64,000 bases of DNA from Brevundimonas mediterranea (GCF_014196125.1 NZ_JACIDA010000001.1:1728062-1792061), one strand, 5' to 3'. Counted from the first letter of the stretch, positions 17,297 through 26,260 are shown. Made by a program: numbers and translations. Notes: generated by a model not told the origin, from the letters alone.

Positions 17297-19468
17297 ATGA
17301 GCGAGCCCGCCGTCCACATCGACCTGACCGACTGCGATCGCGAACCGATCCATGTCCCCCAGGCCATCCAGCCGCATGGCTTCCTGCTGGTGCTCAATCT
17401 CGAGACCCAGACCGTCGAACAGGTCGCCGGCCCCGTCGAGGGTCTGACCGGCCGAACGGCCTGGATCGATCAGGCGGCGTCCGACCTTTTGGGCGAGGTC
17501 GTCGGACGTCGCCTGCGCGACATGGCTCGCAGCCATGAGGCCGGCTTCGCCGGCCGCTGGCGCGCGACCAATCGGCTGGAATACGACATCGTCGTCCACT
17601 ATGCGCCGGGCCGGGACCCGCTGGAGCGGATGGTGGTCGAGGTCGAGCAGAGCTCGCAGCAGGCCCGTCTCGGGGTCGAGCTGATCACCCACCTCGACGC
17701 CGCCGGCGCCGCCCTGGAACGGGCCGCCTCGGTCCAGACCGTGTGCGAACGCGCCGCCGACGCCTTCCGCAGCCTGACCGGCTTCGAACGGGTCATGATC
17801 TACCGCTTCCTCGACGACGAGGCGGGCCAGGTGGTCGCGGAATCGCGCGCGTCCGGCGCGTCCTCCTTCCTGAACCACCATTTCCCGGCGACCGACATTC
17901 CCCGCCAGGCCCGCGCCCTGTATCTGCGCAATCCGGTGCGGGTCATCCCCGACTGCCGCTATACGCCCCAGCCCCTGCGGCCGGTCGCGCCGGGCGAGCC
18001 GCCGCTGGACATGAGCGACAGCGGCCTGCGCTCGGTCTCGTCGGTCCATATCCAGTATCTGAAGAACATGGGCGTGCGGGCCTCGGCCTCGGTGTCGATC
18101 ATCGTCGACGACGTCCTGTGGGGCCTGGTCGCCTGTCACAGCGCCACGCCGCTGCTGCTGTCCTATGAACTGCGGGTCGCCTGCACCACCCTGGCCCGCA
18201 CCCTGGCCCGTCAGTTGAAGACCAAGGCCGACGCCGAACTGTATCGCGACCGGGTCCGCCTGCGCCGGCTGGAGGACGAACTGATCCTGCGCCTGTCCAC
18301 CGACCGCGATCTGGACGCCGCCCTGGCCGAACATTCGGGGCAGCTGACCGAGCTGGTCGGGGCCGACGGCCTGGCCATCGTGCGCGGCGACCGCATCGCC
18401 TGTTTCGGCCACACGCCCCCGGAGGAGGCGGTGCGCCGCCTGTCGGACTGGCTGGACCAGCAGCCGGGGCTGCGCCCCGTCGCCTCCAGCGCCCTGTCCG
18501 CCCTTCTGCCCGAGGCCCAGGCCTGGCGCGCCCACGCCAGCGGCCTGCTGGCCGTGCGTCTTGCGGGCGACCAGCCCCTGTCGCTGCTGTGGTTCCGGTC
18601 CGAGATTCTGGAGACGGTCCGCTGGGCCGGGGATCCGTCCACCGCGGTCAAGTCGGCGGCCGACGGCGGCGCCCTGACGCCCCGCGCCTCGTTCGAGGGC
18701 TGGTCCCAGACCGTCACCGGCCGCGCCCGACGCTGGAGCGCGGCCGCCGTGGAATCCGCCGCCCGCCTGCGCGACGCCCTGTTCGACTTCGCCGCCGTCA
18801 ATCAGTTGCGCAGCCAGAACCAGTCGCTGCAGGCGCGGCTGACCGAGCGCGACCTGCGCCTGGAGCAGCAGCAGTTCCTGATGCGCGAGGTCAATCACCG
18901 GGTCCAGAACAGCCTGACCCTGGTCTCCAGCTTCCTGGGCCTCCAGGCCCGCGACCTGGGCGACAGTCCCGCCGGCGCGGCCCTGCAGGAGGCGCGTCGC
19001 CGCGTCCGCGCCGTCTCGACCGTCCACAGCCGCCTCTATCGCGGCGACCACGACACGACGATCGACCTGTCCCGCTACATCAGCGAACTGGTCGACGACC
19101 TGGGCGCCAGCATGGGCGCCGACTGGGCCGCCGCCATCGAGACCGACCTGGCCCCGGTCTGCATCGACGCCGGCCGCGCCGTGACCCTGGGCCTGATCCT
19201 GACCGAACTGATCATCAACGCCCAGAAATACGCCTATGACGGCCGGCCCGGCCCGCTGCGGATCACCCTCAGCGAGAGCGACGACCGGTTCCGCCTGGTC
19301 GTGGCCGACGACGGCAAGGGCGGCCACAAGGCGGGTAAGGGCTTCGGCTCCATGATGATCGGCAGCCTGGTCACCCAGTTGGACGGCCGTATCGACTATC
19401 GCGACCTGGCCCCCGGTCTGGAAGTCGCGCTGCGCGCCCGGATCGATCCCGCCTCCGATCTGGCCTGA
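17297..19468 (+). CDS. bphP: Bacteriophytochrome histidine kinase (PAS-GAF-PHY + HisKA_2/HWE-type)
   Basis: A red/far-red photoreceptor kinase of 723 residues. The N-terminal PAS has the biliverdin-attachment Cys13 in the motif DCDREPIHVPQAIQPHGF. The GAF domain has FPATDIPRQAR (Asp200) and His251 in VHIQYLKNMGVRAS. His281 in ACHSATP is also where the chromophore pocket expects it. A PHY domain follows, with a tongue-like region near WFRSE. The output is a HisKA_2-type kinase with phospho-His534 in REVNHRVQNSL and an ATPase part ending in GKGFGSMMI. No response regulator or haem oxygenase is next to it, so the partner and biliverdin source lie elsewhere. Confidence 0.93.
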   Translation: MSEPAVHIDLTDCDREPIHVPQAIQPHGFLLVLNLETQTVEQVAGPVEGLTGRTAWIDQAASDLLGEVVGRRLRDMARSHEAGFAGRWRATNRLEYDIVVHYAPGRDPLERMVVEVEQSSQQARLGVELITHLDAAGAALERAASVQTVCERAADAFRSLTGFERVMIYRFLDDEAGQVVAESRASGASSFLNHHFPATDIPRQARALYLRNPVRVIPDCRYTPQPLRPVAPGEPPLDMSDSGLRSVSSVHIQYLKNMGVRASASVSIIVDDVLWGLVACHSATPLLLSYELRVACTTLARTLARQLKTKADAELYRDRVRLRRLEDELILRLSTDRDLDAALAEHSGQLTELVGADGLAIVRGDRIACFGHTPPEEAVRRLSDWLDQQPGLRPVASSALSALLPEAQAWRAHASGLLAVRLAGDQPLSLLWFRSEILETVRWAGDPSTAVKSAADGGALTPRASFEGWSQTVTGRARRWSAAAVESAARLRDALFDFAAVNQLRSQNQSLQARLTERDLRLEQQQFLMREVNHRVQNSLTLVSSFLGLQARDLGDSPAGAALQEARRRVRAVSTVHSRLYRGDHDTTIDLSRYISELVDDLGASMGADWAAAIETDLAPVCIDAGRAVTLGLILTELIINAQKYAYDGRPGPLRITLSESDDRFRLVVADDGKGGHKAGKGFGSMMIGSLVTQLDGRIDYRDLAPGLEVALRARIDPASDLA

Positions 19469-19508
19469 CCTGTGGCGGAAGGTCGCGGGGCGGCGTAAGA
19501 GGCCCGCC

Positions 19509-20420
19509 ATGTCCGCTCTCGCCGCCCGCGTCTCCCCCCGCGCCTTCGCCCTGATCGTCCTCTTGATCGCCGCCTGCGTCCTGGGCCTGGCGCCGATCCT
19601 GGTGCGCCTGACCGAGACCGGTCCGGCGGCGGCGGGCTTCTGGCGGTTCGTCTTCGCCCTGCCCCTGCTGACCCTGCTGGCGTCGCGCGAGCCGGGCGGG
19701 ATCGCCGCCCCGTCGAAATGGGCGCTGCTGGCCGGCCTGTTCTTCGCCCTGGACCTCAGCTTCTGGCACTACGGCATCGTCATGACCTCGGTCGCCAACG
19801 CCACGGTCCTGTGCAACCTGACGCCGGTCGTCGTCACCCTGTTCGGCTGGATCGTGCTGAAGGAGACGCCGCACCGGCTGTTCCTGCTGGCCCTGGCCCT
19901 CGCCATGGGCGGGGCCTTCGCCATGGCGGCGGGCGCCGACGGCGGACAGGGGACCAATCCGCCGCTGGGCGACATCTTCTCGCTGTCGGTGGCGGTCTGG
20001 TACTCGGGCTATTTCCTGGCGGTGAAGGCGGCCCGCGCCACGGCCGGCGCCATGCGCATCACCTTCTGGGCCACCCTGCTGGGCGCCCCCCTGCTGCTGA
20101 TCGTGGCCCTGGTCCTGGGCGAGGACATCATCCCCGCCAGCCTGTCCGGCTGGGCCGCCTGTCTGACCATGGGCGTCATGCACGTCTTCGGCCAGGGCGG
20201 CGTCGCCTGGGCGCTGGGCAAGCTGCCTGCCTCGATCACCGCCGTCACCATCCTGATCCAGCCGGTCGTCGCCGGCCTCTTGGGCTGGTGGATCTTCGGC
20301 GAGACCCTGACGCCCATACAGGCCCTGGGCGGCGCCCTGGTCCTGGGCGCCATCGTCCTGGCGCAGAGATCCCAGCGAACGAAGCCGACCGAAGGGCTCA
20401 AGCCGCGCGAAGCCGCGTAG
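19509..20420 (+). CDS. EamA/DMT-superfamily transporter
   Basis: A 303-residue inner-membrane protein with about ten hydrophobic helices in two EamA halves (about 10-150 and 160-290). Typical motifs are LAPILVRLTETGPAAAGFWR near the start, and WWIFGETLTPIQALGGALVL in the last repeat. DMT proteins export metabolites such as amino acids or nucleosides; the substrate cannot be told. It starts 40 bp after the phytochrome gene in the same direction and might be co-transcribed with it. Its tail runs into a hairpin region that ends transcription. Confidence 0.9.
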   Translation: MSALAARVSPRAFALIVLLIAACVLGLAPILVRLTETGPAAAGFWRFVFALPLLTLLASREPGGIAAPSKWALLAGLFFALDLSFWHYGIVMTSVANATVLCNLTPVVVTLFGWIVLKETPHRLFLLALALAMGGAFAMAAGADGGQGTNPPLGDIFSLSVAVWYSGYFLAVKAARATAGAMRITFWATLLGAPLLLIVALVLGEDIIPASLSGWAACLTMGVMHVFGQGGVAWALGKLPASITAVTILIQPVVAGLLGWWIFGETLTPIQALGGALVLGAIVLAQRSQRTKPTEGLKPREAA

Positions 20421-20427
20421 GCCAACC

Positions 20428-20500
20428 TTGGGCTCGAGTAGCGCGAAGCGCGGTAGCCCAAACAAAAACAGGCGCGAAAGCCTTGGCCCCCGCGCCTGTT
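20428..20500. terminator. Two stem-loops between convergent DMT and cspA genes
   Basis: The first hairpin has arms TTGGGCT and AGCCCAA (20428-20461) and contains an inner GCGC pair. The second has arms AACAGGCGCG and CGCGCCTGTT (20467-20500). The A-rich stretch AACAAAAACA sits between them, giving U-rich RNA for leftward transcription. It probably serves both converging genes. Confidence 0.6.
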
Positions 20501-20525
20501 CTCATGCCTTAATCGGCCGCTCGAC

Positions 20526-20729
20526 TCAGAGGAGCTTGAGGTCGATCGCCGAAGTCTTGCCGCGCTGGTTTTCCAGCTCGTATTCGACCTTGGCGTTCTC
20601 ATCGAGGCCCTGAAGGCCGGCCTTCTGAACGGCGGTGACGTGAACGAACACGTCAGAGCCGCCGCTGTCGGGCTGGATGAATCCATAGCCCTTGGTGGGG
20701 TTGAACCACTTGACCGTACCGGTCGCCAT
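20526..20729 (-). CDS. cspA: Cold-shock protein (CspA family)
   Basis: A 67-residue OB-fold protein with both RNA-binding motifs intact: KGYGFI (RNP1) and VFVHV (RNP2). It begins MATGTVKWFNPTKGYGFIQP. Such proteins are RNA chaperones and transcription antiterminators. ATG 20729 is the conventional start; longer in-frame upstream codons lie in the leader. A long untranslated leader (up to about 190 nt) is typical of cold-regulated csp genes, and the 20730-20926 gap would allow one. Confidence 0.94.
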   Translation of the reverse strand: MATGTVKWFNPTKGYGFIQPDSGGSDVFVHVTAVQKAGLQGLDENAKVEYELENQRGKTSAIDLKLL

Positions 20730-20926
20730 GTCTGCGTCTCCGTAAACGCGCTTTTCCAGGCGGATCCCCCTCAGGGTGACCCGACAGTCCATCTGGACAG
20801 CTCGTTCAGGCGAAGGAGCGAGACGCGGGTGTGGACCCCACGCAAAATCCGGACTGTGCTGTTGTTGTCACCCGGCTTTTCCGGTCGGTCAACAGCAAAG
20901 CGATTCGCGTCATGGGCGATTCAACC

Positions 20927-21688
20927 TTAACGGCACAGGCCCCGCTCAGCCCCGTCGATATGCAGATGGTTCTCGTGGGCGGCGTTGTAGTCGGGGGTCA
21001 GCACGGTCGAGAACAGTCGGCACGCCCCGTCGCGCACCGCGTGCAGGAACCGCCCGCCCGGCTCGCCCGTCGGACCCTGGCCGCGCCAGTCGTTCAGCAC
21101 ACTGACGGTCCGCCCGTCCTCCAGCCGCACCGCCGCCACGTCCAGGGCGTTGGCCCGCGCATGTTCGCTGGGCCGCTCCTGGTCGTCCTGCGAGCCATAG
21201 ATGCGCCGGCATGAATAGGTTCCGTAGTTCTCGACCTGCGCCGGGGCCGAGCCGAGGATGCTGCGCGCCGCCGGCTGCAACACCTGGCGGTCCCAGATGA
21301 CATAGCGGACAGCCAGCGGGCACTGCATCACCACATCGGCCGGGGCCAGGGGCGTCACCGCCCCGCCGGTGATCCGCACCGCCCCGCGCACGACGCAGAA
21401 GCCGCCGTCGTCGCGATCCGCCGCCCGCTCGACCTCGACCCCCGCCTCGCGCAGCACCTGCATACAGGCCTCGGTCGCACCCTGGACCTCTTCCGGCGCC
21501 GCCGTCGGGGCGATGTCGAAGTCGGCCACCTTGGCCGCCGTCGCCCGGCCCAGCGGCTGGCTCAGGTCCAGCGGCTTCCACGGCAGGTCCTGCGGCGGCG
21601 CATAGGCGTTCAGCAGCGCGAATGCCGCGCAGGCCAGCAGCCCGACCTCCCACAGCAGATTCCAGAAATCGGCGAAGTCGCGCTTCAT
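20927..21688 (-). CDS. Extensin-like family protein, membrane-anchored
   Basis: A 253-residue protein with one N-terminal membrane segment (LLWEVGLLACAAFALLNAY) and then a periplasmic extensin-like C-terminal domain. Conserved elements are CQ/CP cysteines, GTYSCRRIYG, SEHARANALDVAAV and the ending NAAHENHLHID. The HxxN-HLH layout resembles the zinc site of LAS/VanY-type peptidases, so a cell-wall role is likely, though unproven for this family. Start ATG 21688 (MKRDFADFW) is preferred over 21712. Four C-residues suggest disulphides in the periplasm. Confidence 0.85.
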   Translation of the reverse strand: MKRDFADFWNLLWEVGLLACAAFALLNAYAPPQDLPWKPLDLSQPLGRATAAKVADFDIAPTAAPEEVQGATEACMQVLREAGVEVERAADRDDGGFCVVRGAVRITGGAVTPLAPADVVMQCPLAVRYVIWDRQVLQPAARSILGSAPAQVENYGTYSCRRIYGSQDDQERPSEHARANALDVAAVRLEDGRTVSVLNDWRGQGPTGEPGGRFLHAVRDGACRLFSTVLTPDYNAAHENHLHIDGAERGLCR

Positions 21689-21770
21689 GCAGCCCCAGCA
21701 TGGACCGCCCACGGCCCCGCTGGCAAACGCCGCGAGGGGGCGAAGCGTTCAAATACAGCCGCCCGCACCC

Positions 21771-22340
21771 CTAGGCGGCGGACGGCAGCACCAGAGGTTT
21801 GACCGGACGCAGCATGATCCTGGCGCCGGCGACCTTCTTCACCCCGGTGAGCGGCGTGTGAATCAGCCGGCCTGATTCAGGCCAGAACTCCAGCCTGCAG
21901 CCCGCGGCCCCGCTGCGAACGGGATCAGCGGTCGCTATGCCGTGCTCGGCCAGATAGGCCACGGCGAAATCGACGTTGTTCTGGCCGATGGGATTCTGGA
22001 ACGGGCCGGGACTTGCGCCGCCGAACACCTGGGCCTCCAGGCGCTTCAGGCTGGCGCCCCGTTCAAGCAGGCGGTTGATCAGCAGCGGCATCAGACGGGA
22101 GCCGTAGCGGGAGGGGTCGCTCCGCGAGCCGGAGGGAAGCCGAGGCAGGACGAAATGATTCATCCCGCCGATTCCGGTCTTGGGATCGCGTACACAGGCC
22201 GCGACGCAGGATCCCAGCACCGTGGTGATCACGGTGTCGGGACCGTCGCTGACGCAGAATTCGCCTTGGCCGAGCGAGACGTGGTCGACCTGACGCCCGT
22301 TGCGCTCCCAGCCGCCTCGTAAGACATTGTAACTCAGCAC
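21771..22340 (-). CDS. cheD: Chemoreceptor glutamine deamidase CheD
   Basis: CheD deamidates glutamines in chemoreceptors and in some species aids CheC. The catalytic triad is visible: Thr39, Cys45 in TVLGSCVAAC and His62 in GGMNHFVLP, with the same spacing as Thermotoga CheD (Thr21/Cys27/His44). The rest (QVFGGA, IGQNN, CRLEFWPESGRL) also fits. The start appears to be GTG 22340 with GAAGG upstream. In Caulobacter cheD sits inside the main che operon, whereas this copy stands alone, about 20 kb from cheA and between unrelated genes. It may be a second copy. Confidence 0.9.
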   Translation of the reverse strand: MLSYNVLRGGWERNGRQVDHVSLGQGEFCVSDGPDTVITTVLGSCVAACVRDPKTGIGGMNHFVLPRLPSGSRSDPSRYGSRLMPLLINRLLERGASLKRLEAQVFGGASPGPFQNPIGQNNVDFAVAYLAEHGIATADPVRSGAAGCRLEFWPESGRLIHTPLTGVKKVAGARIMLRPVKPLVLPSAA

Positions 22341-22420
22341 TGTGCACGCCTTCAGTCACTCACCGCTCTGGAATAACCTAAAGTGGTGTACAGAGCATTT
22401 AGAACGGGTCTGGAATCTGC

Positions 22421-23551
22421 TCAGGCGTTCAACCGTCCGACCAGCTTTCGCATCAGGGCGGTCGTCGCCGCCTGACCGGCGCCCTGATTGCTTAGGCCGA
22501 TGAAGGCCACGCCCCGCGCCGGAGCGACCACCGCCGTCGCGTACCAAAAGGTGTTCGACCCGTCGTGCGTCAGCACCGGCCCGCCCGCCCAGGGAACCTG
22601 CGGCGGCGCGATCCACCCCAGGGCGTAGGGCATGCCCTCGCCCGCGCCCGGCGTGGCCAGTTGCGCCGCCGTCTCCGGCTTCAGCCAGCCGCCGCCGTCC
22701 GTCAGGAACAGCCTCAGCCATTTCGCATAGTCGTCCAGGCTCATGTGCGCCGTCCCCGCCGGCCCCAGGGCCGGGGGATTGTCCGCGCCCGGATCGGCAG
22801 GATCCACAGCGACCCGCGCCGCCCCCTCGCCGCGATGACCCCAGACATTGGCGCCACCCGCCGTATCGGTCTTCGGCGCGCCAAAACCGCCCGACGTCAG
22901 GCCCAGAGGCGCGAACAATTCAGCCTGGATGACCTGTTCCCATGACTGGCCCGTGATCCGTTCGATGGCCGCCCCGACCAGCATATAGTTGGCGTTGGCG
23001 TATTCGAACGCCCCCTTCGTCCCGGTCGGCGCGGCGCCCAACATCCGCTCGACCACGGCCTGCCGCTGTTGCGGCAGGGACCGCGGGTCGCCCCTCGCGG
23101 TCATGAAGAAGACCATGCCCAGGACGTCGGCGTCCTTCACCCCCGCCCGGTGATGCATGAAGTCGCGGATCGTCGTCCCGTCCCAGGCCGGGTCGATCCG
23201 GACGCCGGGGAACAGGTCACCCAGCGGGGCGTCCCAGTCCGCCCGCCCCTGGTCGACCAACCGTCCGTAAAGGGCCGCCGTCATCGCCTTGGTGTTCGAC
23301 CCCAGGTGCCAGCGGTCGTTCAGGGTCGCGGGATCGGTCCCGCCGATCCTGCGCACGCCCCGCACCCCGGACCAGACCAGGCCTTCGCGCGTGACCACGC
23401 CCCCTGCCAGGGCGACCGGCTGGGTCTCCGCAAAGACCGAGTCCAGCCCCGCCTCATAGTCTGCGGCGTCGCCCGCCGAAGCGGACGACACGCGTCCGGT
23501 CGCCGCAGCGACCAGTCCGGCGGCCAAAAGCCTGCGGCGATCCAGCATCAT
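22421..23551 (-). CDS. Serine hydrolase, class C beta-lactamase/DD-peptidase fold
   Basis: A 376-residue exported enzyme with a twin-arginine-like N-terminus (DRRRLLAAGLVAAATG). The catalytic SxxK is SNTK at about residues 85-88, the second motif is Tyr-Ala-Asn in YANANYMLVG, and the third is HDG in LTHDGSNTFWY, replacing KTG. This is typical of the esterase/D-aminopeptidase-like branch (PF00144), so beta-lactam resistance should not be assumed. GGAGG before the tandem ATGs at 23551/23548 fixes the start. An intrinsic operon partner is not seen; ppk2 is divergent. Confidence 0.88.
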   Translation of the reverse strand: MMLDRRRLLAAGLVAAATGRVSSASAGDAADYEAGLDSVFAETQPVALAGGVVTREGLVWSGVRGVRRIGGTDPATLNDRWHLGSNTKAMTAALYGRLVDQGRADWDAPLGDLFPGVRIDPAWDGTTIRDFMHHRAGVKDADVLGMVFFMTARGDPRSLPQQRQAVVERMLGAAPTGTKGAFEYANANYMLVGAAIERITGQSWEQVIQAELFAPLGLTSGGFGAPKTDTAGGANVWGHRGEGAARVAVDPADPGADNPPALGPAGTAHMSLDDYAKWLRLFLTDGGGWLKPETAAQLATPGAGEGMPYALGWIAPPQVPWAGGPVLTHDGSNTFWYATAVVAPARGVAFIGLSNQGAGQAATTALMRKLVGRLNA

Positions 23552-23678
23552 CGAAGCCTCCAGTTTGGAACATCCTAGCCCCGGTCGTCGCTGGCGGCAC
23601 GTGAGAAGCGCGTCATCTTGCAGCCCCCCCGTCAACGCCCCGCTTGCCCTCGCCCCTGTCCCGTCCCACTCTGATTGA

Positions 23679-24428
23679 ATGGGAAAGAAGACAGACGCCT
23701 ACGACGCCGAACTCGAACAGCTTCAGGTCGCTGTCGTGAAGACCCAGGCCTGGACCATCGAGCATGGGCTGCGGGTGGTCATCGTGCTGGAGGGGCGCGA
23801 CACCGCCGGCAAGGACGGAGCCATCAAGCGGCTGACGGAATATATGTCCCCGCGCCAGACCCGCGTCGTCGCCCTGCCCAAGCCCAGCGACCGGGAAACC
23901 AGCCAGTGGTATTTCCAGCGCTATGTCCCCCATCTGCCGGGCGCGGGCGAGACGGTCATCTTCAATCGGTCCTGGTACAACCGCGCCGGGGTCGAGCCGG
24001 TGATGGGCTATTGCACGCCCGAGCAGTACGCCCAGTTCCTGACCGACGCGCCGCGCTTCGAACGGATGCTGACCGACGACGGAATCATCCTGATCAAGCT
24101 CTGGCTGGACATCTCGCGCAAGGAACAGGCGAAACGGCTGAAGGAACGCCGCGTCGATCCGTTGAAACGGTTCAAGCTGTCGTCGCTGGACGCCGAGGCC
24201 GAGGCCCGGTTCGACGCATATTCCGACGCCCGCGACCGGATGCTGGACGAGACCGACCGCGCCTTCGCCCCCTGGACCATCATCGCCACCGACGACAAGA
24301 AGACGGCCCGGCTGAACCTGATCCGCCACATTCTGAAGATCCTCGACCACTGCGGCGAGGAGATCGCGGCGCCAGACCCCGACGTCGTCCTCAATGCCGA
24401 CAAGGCCAAGGGCAAGCTCGCGCGCTGA
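23679..24428 (+). CDS. ppk2: Polyphosphate kinase 2
   Basis: A class I PPK2 of 249 residues, which moves phosphate between polyphosphate and nucleotides. Walker A is GRDTAGKDG at residues 39-47 and the lid/Walker B region is FNRSWYNRAGVEPVMGYC. The conserved RRVDPLKRFKLSSLD, DARDRML and PWTIIATDDKK follow. It is a single-domain enzyme without the duplicated PPK2 module. It is divergent from the serine hydrolase and followed by an inverted repeat at 24445-24490. Confidence 0.94.
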   Translation: MGKKTDAYDAELEQLQVAVVKTQAWTIEHGLRVVIVLEGRDTAGKDGAIKRLTEYMSPRQTRVVALPKPSDRETSQWYFQRYVPHLPGAGETVIFNRSWYNRAGVEPVMGYCTPEQYAQFLTDAPRFERMLTDDGIILIKLWLDISRKEQAKRLKERRVDPLKRFKLSSLDAEAEARFDAYSDARDRMLDETDRAFAPWTIIATDDKKTARLNLIRHILKILDHCGEEIAAPDPDVVLNADKAKGKLAR

Positions 24429-24444
24429 GCCGCTCCCCCTTCTC

Positions 24445-24490
24445 TTTCGTCATTCCGGGCGCAGCGCAGCGGAGGCCCGTAATGACGAAA
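24445..24490. repeat. Intergenic inverted repeat after ppk2
   Basis: TTTCGTCATT and AATGACGAAA arms, with inner CGGGC/GCCCG pairs, surround a G+C-rich loop. It has the form of a dispersed intergenic palindrome (the common 'cattccgggc...gcccgtaatg' type) and may end ppk2 transcription. Confidence 0.6.
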
Positions 24491-24604
24491 AGGGTCTTTG
24501 CCCTCATAATGACGCTGGTCCCTCCGTATAGATTTCAACGCCCTGCTGCACGGCTGGGCCTTTCGACCAGGCGCCCCTCCAGCGCGTGCTAGTCTCCTGG
24601 TTAT

Positions 24605-24706
24605 GCCGCCGTCGCCGGAGATTTCAGACGATTCAGACAAACTAGACTGTGTTTTTTCCTGAACGCCGCCGTCGCCGATTTCAGACGATTCAGACTCTGT
24701 TTTTTC
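24605..24706. repeat. Two-copy direct repeat with TTCAGAC words upstream of tldD
   Basis: Copy 1 (24605-24658) and copy 2 (24665-24706) share GCCGCCGTCGCCG, then ATTTCAGACGATTCAGAC, then a CTGTTTTTTC-like tail. Copy 1 has three extra bases (GAG) after the G+C block and a longer middle. TTCAGAC occurs at 24623, 24632, 24680 and 24689, so the pairs are nine bases apart, and the inverse GTCTGAA is at 24715. Confidence 0.75.
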
Positions 24707-24769
24707 GTCCCGGCGTCTGAATCCGCCCCGGCAGGTGACGAACCGCCCTCCAGCCCCTACCTACAGCCC

Positions 24770-26200
24770 ATGACTGTTCACGCCGCCCCGCCTCCCATCC
24801 TCGACGCCGCCGGCGTCGAGACCGACGAAGCCCTGTCGATCCTGAAGACGGCCCTGGCCGGCGCCGACGACGGCGAGCTGTTCCTGGAACGGTCCGAGAG
24901 CGAGAGCCTGGTGTTCGACGACGGCCGGCTGAAGTCCGCCGCCTATGACGCCACCGAGGGCTTCGGCCTGCGGGTCGTGGCGGGCGAGACCGCCGGCTAC
25001 GCCCACGCCAACGAGATTTCGGCCGCCGCCCTGCGCCGCGCCGCCGACAGCGCCGCCCTGGCCAAGCAAGGCCACGCCGCCCGCGTCGCCGAGGGGCCCC
25101 GCGCCACCAATCAGCAGCTCTATGACGCGGTCGATCCCCTGGCCTCGCCGGCCTTCTCCGACAAGATCGCCCTGCTGGCCGAGATCGACGCCTGGGCCCG
25201 CGCCCGCGACCCTCGCGTGGTCCAGGTCTCGGCCTCCCTGGTCGGCGAGCGCCGCGCCATCGAGATCCTGCGCGCCGACGAACGGGTGGTGCGCGACGTC
25301 CGCCCCCTGGTCCGGTTGAACGTCTCCGTCACTGTCGAGCAGAACGGCAAGCGCGAGAGCGCCTCGTCCGGCGCCGGCGGCCGTGCGGGCTTCGAGGCCT
25401 GGGTGGCCCCCGAACGCTGGCAGGCCCAGGTGAACGAGGCCCTGCGTCAGGCCCTGGTCAATCTGGACGCCATCGACTGCCCGGCGGGCGAGATGGACGT
25501 GGTCCTGGGCGCCGGCTGGCCCGGCGTCCTGCTGCACGAGGCCATCGGCCATGGCTTCGAAGGCGACTTCCACCGCAAGGGCTCGTCGGTCTTCAACGGC
25601 ATGATGGGCCAGCGCGTCGCCGCGCCCGGCGTCACCGTGGTCGACGACGGCTCCATCGCCGGCCGTCGTGGCTCCCTGTCGGTCGATGACGAGGGCACCC
25701 CCACCTCGCGCACCGTCCTGATCGAGGACGGGATCATGGTCGGCCTGATGCACGACCGGCTGTCGGCGCGTCAGCTGGGCGTGGCCGCCACCGGCAACGG
25801 CCGGCGCCAGTCCTTCGCCCACATGCCCATGCCGCGCATGACCAACACCTTCATGGAGGGCGGGCGGGACTCCAAGGCCGACATGATCGCCAACACCAAG
25901 CGCGGCCTTTACGCCGCCAACTTCTCGGGCGGCCAGGTGGACATCACCAACGGCAAGTTCGTCTTCCAGTGCAACGAGGCCTATCTGATCGAGGACGGGG
26001 TCATCACCGCACCCGTCCGTGGCGCCACCCTGATCGGCGACGGCGCCACGGCCCTGACCAGGATCCAGATGATCGGCGACGACTTCGCCTTCGACCCCGG
26101 CGTCGGCGTCTGCGGCAAGGCCGGTCAGGGCGTGCCCGTCGGCATCGGCCAGCCTTCGCTGAAGATGGGCGGCCTGACCGTCGGCGGCACGGCGGTCTGA
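24770..26200 (+). CDS. tldD: Metalloprotease TldD
   Basis: TldD forms a heterodimeric zinc peptidase with PmbA/TldE, which processes small peptides and antitoxins. The protein has 476 residues. The N-terminal half carries LFLERSESESLVFDDGRLK and the C-terminal half the zinc motif HEAIGHGFEGDFHRKGS, with HEAIGH at about 256-261; the third ligand is a Cys further on (KFVFQCNEAYLI). This HExxxH half identifies TldD, because PmbA lacks it. No pmbA is next to it. The upstream repeat block (24605-24706) could affect its expression. Confidence 0.94.
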   Translation: MTVHAAPPPILDAAGVETDEALSILKTALAGADDGELFLERSESESLVFDDGRLKSAAYDATEGFGLRVVAGETAGYAHANEISAAALRRAADSAALAKQGHAARVAEGPRATNQQLYDAVDPLASPAFSDKIALLAEIDAWARARDPRVVQVSASLVGERRAIEILRADERVVRDVRPLVRLNVSVTVEQNGKRESASSGAGGRAGFEAWVAPERWQAQVNEALRQALVNLDAIDCPAGEMDVVLGAGWPGVLLHEAIGHGFEGDFHRKGSSVFNGMMGQRVAAPGVTVVDDGSIAGRRGSLSVDDEGTPTSRTVLIEDGIMVGLMHDRLSARQLGVAATGNGRRQSFAHMPMPRMTNTFMEGGRDSKADMIANTKRGLYAANFSGGQVDITNGKFVFQCNEAYLIEDGVITAPVRGATLIGDGATALTRIQMIGDDFAFDPGVGVCGKAGQGVPVGIGQPSLKMGGLTVGGTAV

Positions 26201-26260
26201 GGAGGGAGGAACCCTAATCCTCGAGCGCGTGTTTCCTCGCCACACTGGAGAGGAAACACC

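Larger units (their letters stand above)
24429..24769. other. Repeat-bearing intergenic region before tldD
   Basis: About 340 bp without a gene. It holds an inverted repeat (24445-24490), then a block of two near-identical copies containing four TTCAGAC words (24605-24706), and a reverse-oriented GTCTGAA at 24715. T-runs follow each copy (GTTTTTTCC, GTTTTTTCG). The sequence from 24725 to the tldD start is ordinary leader. Confidence 0.55.

Noticed and set aside
17195..19510. 771-codon frame on the minus strand
   Set aside because: It covers the phytochrome gene exactly opposite; Gly/Arg/Gln-rich with no motifs.
22421..23551. Class C beta-lactamase giving drug resistance
   Set aside because: The third motif is HDG rather than KTG, typical of esterase or peptidase members, so resistance is not supported.
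24605..24706. CRISPR array
   Set aside because: Only two copies with no spacers of even length and no cas genes; it is a direct repeat.
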